Shown: positions 32,457 to 41,882 of the stretch, in pieces
Numbering within the stretch: position 1 is the stretch's first letter
Layout of the letters: every line of letters starts with the position of its first letter
DNA from: Prevotella sp.
Lineage (GTDB): Bacteria > Bacteroidota > Bacteroidia > Bacteroidales > Bacteroidaceae
Assembly (NCBI GenBank): GCA_020026195.1
Contig: JAHHQW010000012.1
Coordinates: forward strand, 1-48,243
Direction: 5' to 3'
Length of the DNA: 48,243 bases
Position numbers and translations under genes: made by a program
The notes under the pieces: generated by a model
What the model saw: the letters and a program-made list of their open reading frames with translations, nothing else
The model's database searches: none
Told to the model about the DNA's origin: nothing

Positions 32457-33551
32457 TTAAATGTTTATTTTATAAGTCTTGTTGTTAATACTGAGCACAT
32501 AGATGCCTTCTGTGAGTTGCATGTCGTGTGTGCCAGCTTCGTAATGTCTGGTGATTACTGTTCTTCCAGAAATGTCGAATACTCTGATATCTGCTGCCTT
32601 GTTCAGGTTAAGAATGCCGTTGCTTATGCTAAAGTCGGTATCATCTGCAATATTATTTTCGATATCTGTAGCTTCGGGATTAAGAACTACGCCCATCTTA
32701 TCTGAGAACGGAGAGTAAACCTGTTCGTATCTGTCAGGGTGGGCAGGATCATTGTATTCACGTACTACTGCATAAAGATCGTAATATACGATGTCTGCAT
32801 CAGGAGCATATTTGAGTTTTTTAAAGTTACAAGATGTCTGTGTTGCAGGCACTGCGTCGTTAAGGTCTACATATACGTATGCCTTGTCGCCTGCCTTGAG
32901 ATCCTGTGTTACAGCAACCTCATCTACGTAAAATTCATTTCCTGTGGTGTTGTGAAGGTGGAAGAATGTGTCCTGTACACCATTGGTAAATGTGAATGTG
33001 GCAAAGCTGATGCCAGTATGGTCAAGTACAAATGATTTAACTTCTTCAGAAGAACCGTTAGATTCAATGAAGATTTCATCTCCGCTCTCGCCATAAACAG
33101 ATACGCTTACAGTATATTTGCCACCGGCATTACGAAGGTCGATATACGGACTGTATACGATGCCGCCAACCATACCCTGTACGTATGTGGTGTATCCGTA
33201 AACGGTCCAGTTAGGCAGTGATGTGTAGATGTCGAGATTCTCGTAAAGTTCATCGCTCCATACTGGATCGCCAATGTTTCCGAAGTCTATTCTGTTGAAA
33301 TCTTCGTAGAGCACTGTGAATGTCTCATCTTTTGAAGCCTCGTGTTCTGTGTATACAAATACGCAGTAGGCTTCTGCGTTTTCTACAGGTTCCCAGTTTG
33401 CTGTGAAACCATTGCGCGTTACATTAGTTGCTTCGAGAACTACGGGTTTGGTAAGTTCTGTCGCGGTACGCATTTTTTCTGTCTGTGCATTTACTGTCGA
33501 AAATGCGGCAGTAAGCATCAGAGTGTAAGTTAGAAGTAAAAGTCTCTTCAT
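32457..33551 (-). CDS. Secreted FN3 / jelly-roll protein with sorting domain
   Basis: A 364-residue exported protein with signal peptide MKRLLLLTYTLMLTAAFSTV ending before NAQ. A fibronectin type III-like module comes first (about 36-75, NVTRNGFTANWEPVENAEAY). A beta-sandwich region follows (about 78-215: VLYEDFNRIDF, IYSPYIDLRNAGGKYTVSVS), reminiscent of the choice-of-anchor J / MAM-like jelly rolls found on Bacteroidetes surface proteins. The C-terminal domain (about 295-364) ends GIYVLSINNKTYKINI, again a type A-like sorting signal. It sits 12 bases after the DUF6850 gene. Target unknown, probably adhesion or substrate capture. Confidence 0.8.
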   Translation of the reverse strand: MKRLLLLTYTLMLTAAFSTVNAQTEKMRTATELTKPVVLEATNVTRNGFTANWEPVENAEAYCVFVYTEHEASKDETFTVLYEDFNRIDFGNIGDPVWSDELYENLDIYTSLPNWTVYGYTTYVQGMVGGIVYSPYIDLRNAGGKYTVSVSVYGESGDEIFIESNGSSEEVKSFVLDHTGISFATFTFTNGVQDTFFHLHNTTGNEFYVDEVAVTQDLKAGDKAYVYVDLNDAVPATQTSCNFKKLKYAPDADIVYYDLYAVVREYNDPAHPDRYEQVYSPFSDKMGVVLNPEATDIENNIADDTDFSISNGILNLNKAADIRVFDISGRTVITRHYEAGTHDMQLTEGIYVLSINNKTYKINI

Positions 33552-33563
33552 AGATTAATCTTT

Positions 33564-35102
33564 TTAAAAATTAATACCAGTTGTTAGTGTTATAATATTA
33601 TCATTGTTGTCATTGAGATACGAGCGGTGTATCCATGCTGTTTCTGCGAAGCAGCTGAAGTTCTTGTTCTTAAACTGAAGCTGATAACGTAGTGACAGAT
33701 GTGTGTTGAGCTCGTTTTTAGCAAAGAAGTTTGCAGTATGTTCAAGGACAGATTTTAAGTCAGTATCGCAATAACTATCTTCTGAAATATTCAGTTTCGT
33801 GTCGTCTGAGATTCTGTACGTTGTGTTCATCTTAAGGCGTATCAGATTACGTCTGTTCTTGTAACTGCCCTGGAGCAGTGCTCCGAGCATATAGCTTGAA
33901 GACTTGAATTTATTGAGTGATTCGGTATGACTGTTTTCGAAAGAACTGTAAGATACGTATGGTAAAATGCCTATGGGGAAATGTTTGCCAAGTGTAGTTT
34001 CGTAAAATCCTGATAATCTTGCGAACATTACTTTAGAACGATACATAAGTGTTGAACCAATCTTGGGATATACATTGCTTGCTGCATCGCCAAAAAGATT
34101 GTCATGCCCCTTGCGTTCCGAATAAGTAACGTCGGCTTTTACTCCGATGAAACTCTTCTCTGTTATGTCCTTAATGAATGCAGCTTCACCAGATACTTTG
34201 TTTTCGCTGAGGTCGTTTAATGCTAGTTTGTTTAATGTTGAAAGAATCTTTTCAAAATAGAATCTGTTGAAACTAAATGAAAGTGACATACCCTTAGCAT
34301 TCTCTGGAATAAATTCAAGGCTTGTTCCAAATTCATGTCCTTTATAGAAAACATTATTACATGCTCCTGAGAAACGTACAAATTCGTTTCCAAGACCAGT
34401 AAGATGAAATTCTTTTGAGGCACCGAGGTCGTTGAAGTATTTAAGATCGTTGGTTTGTTTGTACTTTCCTGCATTAAGTCCGATACTTACTGAATATTTA
34501 CCAAGAACAATTCCGGCACCTAACCTTGCTTTTAGGTCGGCAACGATGTTATTGGGTCGCGGGTCGCGAGTGCGATATTCGTTAAGGGCTCTGTATTGAA
34601 GGGATGCACCAAGAACGAACTTGTTGAATCTTCCGGCATATCCGCCGTTAAAGAAATACTGTTCGTAATCCATGTCACCGCCTTTACCGTCGGCCATGAC
34701 ATAAGGATAAAGAAGATAGAAGTCGGATGTCTCGTTCCATCTTACATCCTCACGCGTACCTTTTTTGTATGAAGCCTCGCCCCATACATGATTGTTCTTG
34801 TCTATTATATATTCAGAAGAAGCCATCAGTCCCCAGTAACTGTTTCCACTTCCCATCTGTACAATCTTGTTTTGAGATGAATTATCCTTGACACCATTGA
34901 AATAAATGGATGTGAGAGAATAACTGTTCTTAAAGAAGCGTGCAGCAGGGTTGTTGAATATATTCTGCCTGAAATTATCATGTACTGACTGTGACAGTAC
35001 AATCTTTTCGGCAGTATCACCAGTATTGTCTGCCATAACAGTCGTTGTTACTGTCATGGCAGCTATACCGATGAATAGTGAAAACATATTATTAAGAGTC
35101 AT
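33564..35102 (-). CDS. DUF6850-type outer-membrane beta-barrel protein
   Basis: A 512-residue exported protein (signal peptide around MFSLFIGIAAMTVTTTVMA). Most of it alternates short hydrophobic beta-strands with polar turns, and it ends in a strand with an aromatic last residue (IITLTTGINF), as expected for an outer-membrane barrel. The N-terminal NIFNNPAARFFKNSYSLTSI segment and overall layout agree with the DUF6850 family, which I know as a partner of DUF4876 lipoproteins and TonB receptors. Its function has not been established to my knowledge. The gaps to its neighbours are 23 and 12 bases, so it belongs to the same operon. Confidence 0.8.
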   Translation of the reverse strand: MTLNNMFSLFIGIAAMTVTTTVMADNTGDTAEKIVLSQSVHDNFRQNIFNNPAARFFKNSYSLTSIYFNGVKDNSSQNKIVQMGSGNSYWGLMASSEYIIDKNNHVWGEASYKKGTREDVRWNETSDFYLLYPYVMADGKGGDMDYEQYFFNGGYAGRFNKFVLGASLQYRALNEYRTRDPRPNNIVADLKARLGAGIVLGKYSVSIGLNAGKYKQTNDLKYFNDLGASKEFHLTGLGNEFVRFSGACNNVFYKGHEFGTSLEFIPENAKGMSLSFSFNRFYFEKILSTLNKLALNDLSENKVSGEAAFIKDITEKSFIGVKADVTYSERKGHDNLFGDAASNVYPKIGSTLMYRSKVMFARLSGFYETTLGKHFPIGILPYVSYSSFENSHTESLNKFKSSSYMLGALLQGSYKNRRNLIRLKMNTTYRISDDTKLNISEDSYCDTDLKSVLEHTANFFAKNELNTHLSLRYQLQFKNKNFSCFAETAWIHRSYLNDNNDNIITLTTGINF

Positions 35103-35125
35103 GTATCTGGCGTTTGTCTCTCGTA

Positions 35126-36394
35126 TTAGAACTTATGATATGGATCTGCAATCTGATCTGCCTCGAAGTCTTCGGTAGAATTGTTAGTGTCCTTAAGTAT
35201 GGCAACTCCTTCGGCTGTTCTTCTTTCAACCTTACGGCGTACACTCTTGCCATAACGTGTCTCGTCGAAATCAATCTTGCCACAGTGTGTCCATCCTCTG
35301 TCGAGTGAAGGATCTACGACAAGCCACTGGAATAATGCTTCGACACTGAGACCTACGGCATCTACAACCCACGAGTTAGGTATTTTGTAACAGCTTCCTG
35401 ACATAGGATATGTTCCAGACTCTACTACGAGGTCGTACTTGAAATCATATTTATAGTTTGCGAGATAATCTTCCTTGTTTGTTCCCATCTTGACGAGCAA
35501 GTAAGATGCAAATCCTCTGTTGTGAGGACTCCATATTGTCTTTGTAGAACAATAAATCTTCGTAAGGTCGGGAACTTTAGGGTTATTAACGTCTGAAATG
35601 TTAGGATTGGTTGATTCGTCTGCCCATTCAAAATCTGCCTTTGTGAGGTCGAATGAATTGGGGTTCGCCTTCTTATGATTAAGTGCGTTGTCGCAAATGA
35701 GAATAGACTCTCCAGGAGCAACTGGATGAGACTTGCCGTCGCCAGGAATCATATATAAAGCCTGTACAGCTACGGCTTCGCTCATGATGTCGGGAGAATA
35801 GTTCTCTTTCATTACAGAAAGGAATTTTGTCTCTGCAATTGCAAGACTGTCTGCATAGAGAGTCTGGTCTGAATTGTTGTAAATGACGAAGTATTTATCA
35901 GCGAAGTACTGTGCATCCTGTGGTGTCTTCGTGCCGGCAAAGAATACCTCTGCAAGTACGAAACCTGATTTGCCATATTCTGCAAAGAGCTTTAATTCAG
36001 CGGTCTGTTCTTTGTTCGTTACTTCGAGTGACTGGATGAGGCCGTTAACGTTGTATGTAACGTCTTTATTATTAACCTTTGCCGTTATAGAACCCTTTGC
36101 TGCAATTTCATACAGACCGACTTTTAATTTTGCTGTTATAGGGCTGCTCGGAGTCTGTTCAAAAGTGTATGTCTTTCCTGTATTTATATCTTTTACATTG
36201 AGTGTAAGTTTCTGCAATTTTGCATTAGGAAATTCTTCTGGAAGAATGCAGCTGAAGGTAACGTTACATTCGTTCTCTGGGGTTACAGGCTTTTCGGGGT
36301 TTGTAGGATCAACGACTGGATCGTCGTCAGAATCTCCGCATGCCGTCATGAACAGGCACATCAGAGCAAACAGATAAATTGTTAGTTTATTCAT
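35126..36394 (-). CDS. DUF4876 family lipoprotein
   Basis: A 422-residue lipoprotein (lipobox MTACGDSDDD, followed by a Pro-rich spacer). A beta-sandwich region (about 40-140) with VKDINTGKTYTFEQTPSSP leads into a second domain in which KYFVIYNNSDQTLYADSLAI and VAPGESILICDNA recall the lamin-tail Ig fold. That resemblance is my reading and unproven. Family members usually sit next to a TonB receptor and a DUF6850 barrel, exactly as here (22 bases after the receptor). It is probably a surface-exposed ligand-binding partner of the receptor, by analogy with SusD. The ligand is unknown. Confidence 0.82.
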   Translation of the reverse strand: MNKLTIYLFALMCLFMTACGDSDDDPVVDPTNPEKPVTPENECNVTFSCILPEEFPNAKLQKLTLNVKDINTGKTYTFEQTPSSPITAKLKVGLYEIAAKGSITAKVNNKDVTYNVNGLIQSLEVTNKEQTAELKLFAEYGKSGFVLAEVFFAGTKTPQDAQYFADKYFVIYNNSDQTLYADSLAIAETKFLSVMKENYSPDIMSEAVAVQALYMIPGDGKSHPVAPGESILICDNALNHKKANPNSFDLTKADFEWADESTNPNISDVNNPKVPDLTKIYCSTKTIWSPHNRGFASYLLVKMGTNKEDYLANYKYDFKYDLVVESGTYPMSGSCYKIPNSWVVDAVGLSVEALFQWLVVDPSLDRGWTHCGKIDFDETRYGKSVRRKVERRTAEGVAILKDTNNSTEDFEADQIADPYHKF

Positions 36395-36416
36395 TTTAGT
36401 AAGTATTTATTATCTT

Positions 36417-39215
36417 TTATATTGTTATGTTTGTTTCTATACCGAAATATGGGCGTGCAATACGTCGGACCGTAAGTCCTGACTCTGATTCGTAATCTGG
36501 CATGTAGTCAAGAATACGGTCTACGAACAGTGCAACGGTCATGTATTTACCAAAATCCTTTGTTACCTTGAGATTTAAGAATGCATAGAACGGAACTCGC
36601 TGTTCTTCAAACAGATTAGGATTGAACTTCCTTATAAGCCATTGTTTGTAAACGTCAGTCTTATCGGTTTCAGTGTATGGAAGAAACTCTCCCTTGGTGT
36701 TAATATATGCCATTGGAACACCGTTGCTGCGAAGTCTTTGTGATGTTTCAAACCATGTGCATTCTGCTGTAAGTGATACAGAAAGACCTAACTTCTCAAT
36801 GTATGTATCAGCCATGAAGTTGGTATTGAATGACTGGTATACTGATCCTTCTTCGCTATCGTAGTATCCTATGTATTTGTTTGATACAGGTGTGTTACCG
36901 ATTACATGGTCGTCGCCAATCATAAACATAGGCTGACTGTTGCTGTATGTCGTTCTGAACCATGCTCCATTAATTGTGAATCTTGTCATGATTGGCTTTA
37001 TTCGATTTGAAGAATACTGGAACTCAATGCCTTCTTTCTTCAATCTGCTGCCATTGGTTACCTTTCCATACATTCCGAGAATAGTGTCGTTTCGATAACT
37101 TATGTCGCTGAGCTCAGGACGACCGTTAAGCTGTGAACCGTCAATTGAAGATTCGTCGTAATCTTTAAAGATGTATGGTCGTACTATGCTTGAATTTCTG
37201 AAACCTGTGTTTGAATTCTCCTGGAAATAAGTAACAGAGAGGTGATGTCCTGAATATGATGCGCCTAAACGAACTTCCCATTTCTTGTTGCGTGCCGGCT
37301 GTATGTCGTAATTTGTAGGGTCGTTGATATATGTACGTATGTTTACTCTTCTGTAATCAGGATTCATGTCAAAATAGTTAAGCTGTATTACGTCATTATA
37401 AATCATGTCCGGATACAGATGCATGAGTGTAGGGAACTTTGTCTGTTCGCCAAATCCTCCTGATACAAATAATGTGAGCGGACGATTTGCTATGTTTATT
37501 GACGGGAATGTCCACATCGCATTTATACGAGGATCAAGGAATATTTTTCCACTTATGTCGTATCTGCTTGAAAGATTAAGCATTGATGCTGCACGAACTC
37601 CTGCATCTAACTGGAACTTGTGATTTCCGAAACGTGCTGTGAGGTTGTCCTGTAAGAATGCTGATGCTATCTGTTGTGAAGGTATATCCTTATATACGCG
37701 CGGACGATATGGAGTTCCCGGACTTATTGGTCGTTTGGGATCGTAAACCTGACCGTCTCCGAAGTTCTTGTCAGCCTTCCATTCCAGTCCCACATTTACC
37801 TTCTGTTTTACTATATCAGTATCAAAATGGAAGAGTCCTTTTAATTTTGCATAGGCTGACAGAGGCTTTCCGTCAACAGTAACGTAAGCCATATAGTTAT
37901 AAGGCAGGTAAACACCGTCGTGTTCGCCTTCTTCAAGAGAAGTAGAGGCTATCTGGTCGCGTGAAAGTGACACGAACTTGTCTTGTTCTATCTCGTTGGT
38001 CTCATAACTTAATGCGGCATCAAAATTTAAAGATTTGATTATTTTGTTATTGTTGAAATTAAGTGCAAGCGAGCTGCTGATACTGAAACGATTATATGAA
38101 GACTTGTATCTGTCATCCTTATGTTTCATTATTTCAGGGTCGGTCTTGTCGTCATCAAAAGAGCCTGTATAATCAGCCGCAGACCTCCATCGTAAGGAAT
38201 AGTCAGTGTTCTTGTTCCATATTTTCTGAAAACGCAGAGAACCCGTAATACGTTTGTAGTTCTCGAACTCTGTTCTTGGGTCGCGTTTCGCGTCGAGATA
38301 ATCAAGACTTGCATTAAGTGTAATACCTCTGTCTTTTATTCCGAAACCTTTACCTAAATAAAATAGTTTGCTATAAGGGTCTGCCTTGAACCTTGCTTCC
38401 CATGGCGTAGCCTTGAGTTTTCTGTTTATGATGACGACGCCACTTGTAAGGTCTCCGTATTCTGCAGGTGCAATACCTCTTACAATCTCAACGTTTTCTA
38501 TATTATCGGTGGATATAGATCGCATATCAACACCTTTGTTTGCAACACTTCTATATGAGTCAGGGTCTCCGCTCGACTTGCTTGATGCTTGTTTGATAAC
38601 TTGCATGTTACTGTTTGTGCTCATGGGAATTCCGTCGGTCACAAACACTGTTCCAAGCGAAGAAAAGTCATAATCAGAACTGCCGCTGCCTGTTTCTCTT
38701 AGTTTTATAGTATTGGCCTGTGTAAGTGCAGGAATCTTTGTCTTACCGCCAGGGAGTAATGAAAGAAGATCAGTGAATGAAGAAGGCTGTAAGTGCTTCA
38801 TAGCATCTCTGTTTATACGTGACGCGCTCGTCATGCCTTGTGATTCTGAAGCGGTAACGACAATGTCCTTAAGTGTATATGACTGTGATGATAAAGAAAT
38901 TTTTACATTCTTGTCACCATCAACTATTAATGTCTTAGAATATTCTTGATATCCTATAAGATTACATTTAATGTTATATCGCCCCTCTCTGATGTTGTTA
39001 AAATGAAAACTTCCAGTAACGTCAGACTGTGTATATCCGCACTTTTTGTCTCCCATTGTAAGCACAATTGATACAAATGGAAGCTTTTCGTTAGTCTCTT
39101 TGTCGTAAACAGTTCCTTTTATAACATAATCTTTTCTGTCTCCTTCTGCTTTACTTATTGCTGGAAACTGAATGATAATTATCAACAATGTTATAAAAAT
39201 GTGTATTAACTTCAT
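36417..39215 (-). CDS. TonB-dependent receptor of the DUF4876/DUF6850 locus
   Basis: A 932-residue outer-membrane transporter. The signal peptide (about 1-23) is followed by a carboxypeptidase-regulatory-like domain (about 30-110, KGTVYDKETNEKLPFVSIVL), then the plug (about 118-265) with LLSLLPGGKTKIPALTQANT, VFVTDGIPMSTNSN and IENVEIVRGIAPAEYGDLTS. A large barrel follows, ending in VRRIARPYFGIETNITI. The wording of the plug differs from the receptor at 20.5 kb, so the two belong to different groups and likely take different ligands. It is first gene of a five-gene operon with a matching promoter, and its partners DUF4876 and DUF6850 follow directly. Confidence 0.92.
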   Translation of the reverse strand: MKLIHIFITLLIIIIQFPAISKAEGDRKDYVIKGTVYDKETNEKLPFVSIVLTMGDKKCGYTQSDVTGSFHFNNIREGRYNIKCNLIGYQEYSKTLIVDGDKNVKISLSSQSYTLKDIVVTASESQGMTSASRINRDAMKHLQPSSFTDLLSLLPGGKTKIPALTQANTIKLRETGSGSSDYDFSSLGTVFVTDGIPMSTNSNMQVIKQASSKSSGDPDSYRSVANKGVDMRSISTDNIENVEIVRGIAPAEYGDLTSGVVIINRKLKATPWEARFKADPYSKLFYLGKGFGIKDRGITLNASLDYLDAKRDPRTEFENYKRITGSLRFQKIWNKNTDYSLRWRSAADYTGSFDDDKTDPEIMKHKDDRYKSSYNRFSISSSLALNFNNNKIIKSLNFDAALSYETNEIEQDKFVSLSRDQIASTSLEEGEHDGVYLPYNYMAYVTVDGKPLSAYAKLKGLFHFDTDIVKQKVNVGLEWKADKNFGDGQVYDPKRPISPGTPYRPRVYKDIPSQQIASAFLQDNLTARFGNHKFQLDAGVRAASMLNLSSRYDISGKIFLDPRINAMWTFPSINIANRPLTLFVSGGFGEQTKFPTLMHLYPDMIYNDVIQLNYFDMNPDYRRVNIRTYINDPTNYDIQPARNKKWEVRLGASYSGHHLSVTYFQENSNTGFRNSSIVRPYIFKDYDESSIDGSQLNGRPELSDISYRNDTILGMYGKVTNGSRLKKEGIEFQYSSNRIKPIMTRFTINGAWFRTTYSNSQPMFMIGDDHVIGNTPVSNKYIGYYDSEEGSVYQSFNTNFMADTYIEKLGLSVSLTAECTWFETSQRLRSNGVPMAYINTKGEFLPYTETDKTDVYKQWLIRKFNPNLFEEQRVPFYAFLNLKVTKDFGKYMTVALFVDRILDYMPDYESESGLTVRRIARPYFGIETNITI

Positions 39216-39234
39216 TTACAATGTTTTTAAGGTA

Positions 39235-39266
39235 CAAAAGTAATAGCTTAGAACAAATCTGGCAAT
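39235..39266 (-). promoter_or_regulatory. Promoter of the TonB receptor / DUF4876 operon
   Basis: On the minus strand: -33 ATTG (39266-39263), 20-base spacer, -7 TACTTTTG (39242-39235). The receptor ATG is 20 bases further on. Confidence 0.75.
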
Positions 39267-39438
39267 ACCTTAATGTAGGTAATAATTAAATCTTTTATGT
39301 AAATTACTAATAAATATTAGGTATGTAGTGTAAAATAAAATTAACATAATTAATGCACTCTAATTAAATATAATTAAATATGACTGATAATAATATGTCT
39401 TGTTTTAAAGTATTGTAGCATAAAATTTTTACATTGCT

Positions 39439-39470
39439 TTTGGAATAGAGAAAAATTATCAATATCTTTG
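39439..39470 (+). promoter_or_regulatory. Promoter of the DUF389 gene
   Basis: -33 TTTG at 39439-39442, 20-base spacer, -7 TATCTTTG at 39463-39470. The ATG follows 34 bases later. Confidence 0.85.
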
Positions 39471-39503
39471 CACCTATCACTATTTCTAATATAAATAATC
39501 AAT

Positions 39504-40865
39504 ATGGCAGCAAGACGAAGTTTGTTGAGAAGATACATCAACTTGTATTTCAATGTTACAAAGGACAGGGAAGACGAGGACAAACTGATAGAAGGCATCA
39601 GTCGTGATGTTTCATTCCGTGGTGCTAATCTGTGGATTCTTATTTTTGCAATTTTTATTGCTTCTTTAGGACTTAATGTAAATTCTACGGCAGTTATAAT
39701 AGGTGCGATGCTTATATCGCCTATTATGGGACCTATTATCGGCATGGGTCTCGCCATTGGTATTAATGATTTTGAACTCTTCAAACGATCGCTTAAAAAT
39801 TTTCTTGTAGCTACTGTGATAAGTGTTGCCACTGCAACATTCTATTTTCTTATAACACCTTTTGATGAGGCTCAGTCGGAACTTCTTGCCAGAACTTCTC
39901 CTACAATATATGATGTTTTGATTGCGGCATTTGGTGGTGCTGCTGGTTTTGTGGCCACTGCGACTAAGGGAAAGGGTAATGTTATACCTGGTGTTGCCAT
40001 CGCGACAGCCTTGATGCCTCCGCTCTGTACGGCTGGATATGGTCTGGCTATGGGAAAGTGGTTCTATTTCCTCGGAGCATTCTACTTGTTTTTCATTAAT
40101 TCGGTATTTATCTGTCTGTCTACATACATCGGCGTACGTCTTATGAAATTTAAGTACAAGAAGATAGTAGACCCGGAACGTCACAGCCTCGTTAAGAAAT
40201 ATATTTATGTAATCGTGCTGCTTACAATGATTCCGGCAGGTATAATGACATTTAATATTGTTTCAGAAAGTTTGTTTAAAAATAATCTTAAGAAGTTTGT
40301 TAATAACGAACTTGTTCAGGATGGAACGCAGATATTGAATTCAAATGCAGACCAGGACGCAAAAGTACTGCGTATAGTTGCCATAGGACGTGAGATACCA
40401 TCGGTAAAAATTTCATTGGCAAAGGAGAACTTGCAAAAATATAAACTCTCAGATTATTCTCTTGAGATAATTCAGGGCGTACAGACCGACAGCCTTATAA
40501 TGAAGCTTAGTGATCGTGGTAAATTCAGTACTTCAGAACTTAATAAGTATAAAATGCTTATTGATAAGGAAACAAAGAAGTCAAAACTCTTAAAAGACAC
40601 TCTGAGAATGTATAACAGGTATGTTGACATGGCTCCTGCACTTGAAGATGAAGCACAGGTACTATTCCCCAGAGTATCGGCAATAAATCTTGCTCCTGTC
40701 ATTCGTACGCAAAACGATACCGTGAAAAAAGTTAAGTGTGTCGTTGCAATTATACAGTTTAAGGCTGGCGTCGTACCTGGAGACTTTGAATCTAAAAAGA
40801 TGCGAGACTGGTTGCGCAAACGAGTACCAACAGACAGCCTGAGAGTGATATATGCTGAAAGGTAG
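39504..40865 (+). CDS. DUF389 family membrane protein
   Basis: A 453-residue inner-membrane protein. The first half (about 45-255) has five to six hydrophobic segments, including the family-typical VIIGAMLISPIMGPIIGMGL, GVAIATALMPPLCTAGYGLA and the FYLFFINSVFICLSTY helix. The second half (about 260-453) is soluble and ends after VVAIIQFKAGVVPGDF. DUF389 proteins are widespread; no transport substrate or enzyme activity is established that I know of. It has its own promoter and is followed after 65 bases by the PorT-like gene, possibly on the same transcript, since no terminator lies between them. Confidence 0.9.
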   Translation: MAARRSLLRRYINLYFNVTKDREDEDKLIEGISRDVSFRGANLWILIFAIFIASLGLNVNSTAVIIGAMLISPIMGPIIGMGLAIGINDFELFKRSLKNFLVATVISVATATFYFLITPFDEAQSELLARTSPTIYDVLIAAFGGAAGFVATATKGKGNVIPGVAIATALMPPLCTAGYGLAMGKWFYFLGAFYLFFINSVFICLSTYIGVRLMKFKYKKIVDPERHSLVKKYIYVIVLLTMIPAGIMTFNIVSESLFKNNLKKFVNNELVQDGTQILNSNADQDAKVLRIVAIGREIPSVKISLAKENLQKYKLSDYSLEIIQGVQTDSLIMKLSDRGKFSTSELNKYKMLIDKETKKSKLLKDTLRMYNRYVDMAPALEDEAQVLFPRVSAINLAPVIRTQNDTVKKVKCVVAIIQFKAGVVPGDFESKKMRDWLRKRVPTDSLRVIYAER

Positions 40866-40930
40866 TTAAAAATACATACTTTGTAATTGCAGGAACAATA
40901 AAGAATACGAACCTGACGTTATAATTTTAA

Positions 40931-41674
40931 ATGAGAAAAATTATCTTCATATTTGTTACACTAATGTTGTCTCTGCATGCGGCAGCACAGGTGCAGGTGG
41001 TCCAGAATCGTCCTTATACTGATTTAAGACCTATACACTTCGGTGTTCTCGTAGGTACACATGTGCAGGATTTAAAGTTTGTAAATTCCGGACCGCAGAT
41101 GATTGCAGATGAAAACGGCAATATAGTGGAAAGTCTTGTTACTACGGATCAGAGTTCGTGGGATATAGGATTTAATGTCGGTGTGCTTGCAGAATTCAGA
41201 CTTAACACTTATTTTGCGTTTCGTTTTGCTCCTACATTGTATTTTGGTGCCAGACAGCTTGAGTTTCTTAATCATAAAGAAACGGATGCCCAGGGTGCTC
41301 CTGTAACAAGAAAACAGAACCTGAAAACTGTTTATATCTCAACTTCAGCAGATATCATATATGCATCGAAACGTCTGAACAATGTACGTCCGTATATTAT
41401 GGCTGGTGTAAGTCCTATGCTTAACTTGTCTGGCAAAAGTGGCGACATCGTAAAACTTAAACAGTTTGACTGTATGCTTGAGGTAGGTATGGGTTGTGAC
41501 TTCTATCTTCCTTTCTTTAAACTGCGTCCCGAATTTAAATTCTGTTTCGGTTTGGCTGATGTCTTGGACAAAGAACATTATAAAGAAATAAAGGATAAGA
41601 ATCTGCTTAAATATGCCCAGTCTGTAAATAAGGCAAACAGTAGAATGATAGTTCTTACATTCTATTTTGAATAA
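40931..41674 (+). CDS. porT: PorT family outer-membrane protein (type IX secretion)
   Basis: A 247-residue exported outer-membrane beta-barrel protein with signal peptide MRKIIFIFVTLMLSLHAAAQ. Length and layout agree with PorT, an 8-strand-type barrel needed for type IX secretion in Porphyromonas and for gliding (as SprT) in Flavobacterium. Supporting segments are RPYTDLRPIHFGVLVGTHVQ, FAFRFAPTLYFGARQLEF, NVRPYIMAGVSPMLNL and the closing MIVLTFYFE. Other PorT-like barrels exist, so the match rests on these segments and the size. Its presence within 10 kb of three proteins with type A-like sorting domains supports a working type IX system. A near-consensus -7 box (TACTTTG) lies at about 40877; otherwise it depends on the DUF389 promoter. 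Confidence 0.83.
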   Translation: MRKIIFIFVTLMLSLHAAAQVQVVQNRPYTDLRPIHFGVLVGTHVQDLKFVNSGPQMIADENGNIVESLVTTDQSSWDIGFNVGVLAEFRLNTYFAFRFAPTLYFGARQLEFLNHKETDAQGAPVTRKQNLKTVYISTSADIIYASKRLNNVRPYIMAGVSPMLNLSGKSGDIVKLKQFDCMLEVGMGCDFYLPFFKLRPEFKFCFGLADVLDKEHYKEIKDKNLLKYAQSVNKANSRMIVLTFYFE

Positions 41675-41712
41675 AGATTTTAGAAGTTAATATATAACTG
41701 CCTTCATTATTA

Positions 41713-41764
41713 AAAGCAAGAACCCTCGGATATGCATTATCACATATCCGAGGGTTCTTGCTTT
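41713..41764 (+). terminator. Very long terminator hairpin after porT
   Basis: 22 perfect base pairs (41713-41734 with 41743-41764) around an 8-base loop CATTATCA. The stem contains AAGAACCCTCGG. It ends in CTTTAGT and, being symmetrical, could stop transcription from both sides. Confidence 0.9.
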
Positions 41765-41823
41765 AGTAGTAATACGCTTGAGATATGTTTGTTAATGTTA
41801 TTTCTGATTGCTTAAACAATAAA

Positions 41824-41862
41824 AAACGGAAGAACAAGAGAATCCACTCAGTTCTTCCGTTT
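41824..41862 (-). terminator. Terminator of the zapB-zapA-rny-regulator operon
   Basis: AAACGGAAGAAC (41824-41835) pairs perfectly with GTTCTTCCGTTT (41851-41862). On the minus strand it is followed by TTTTTTATTG. Confidence 0.9.
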
Positions 41863-41882
41863 AATTATTCTAATTGATATCT

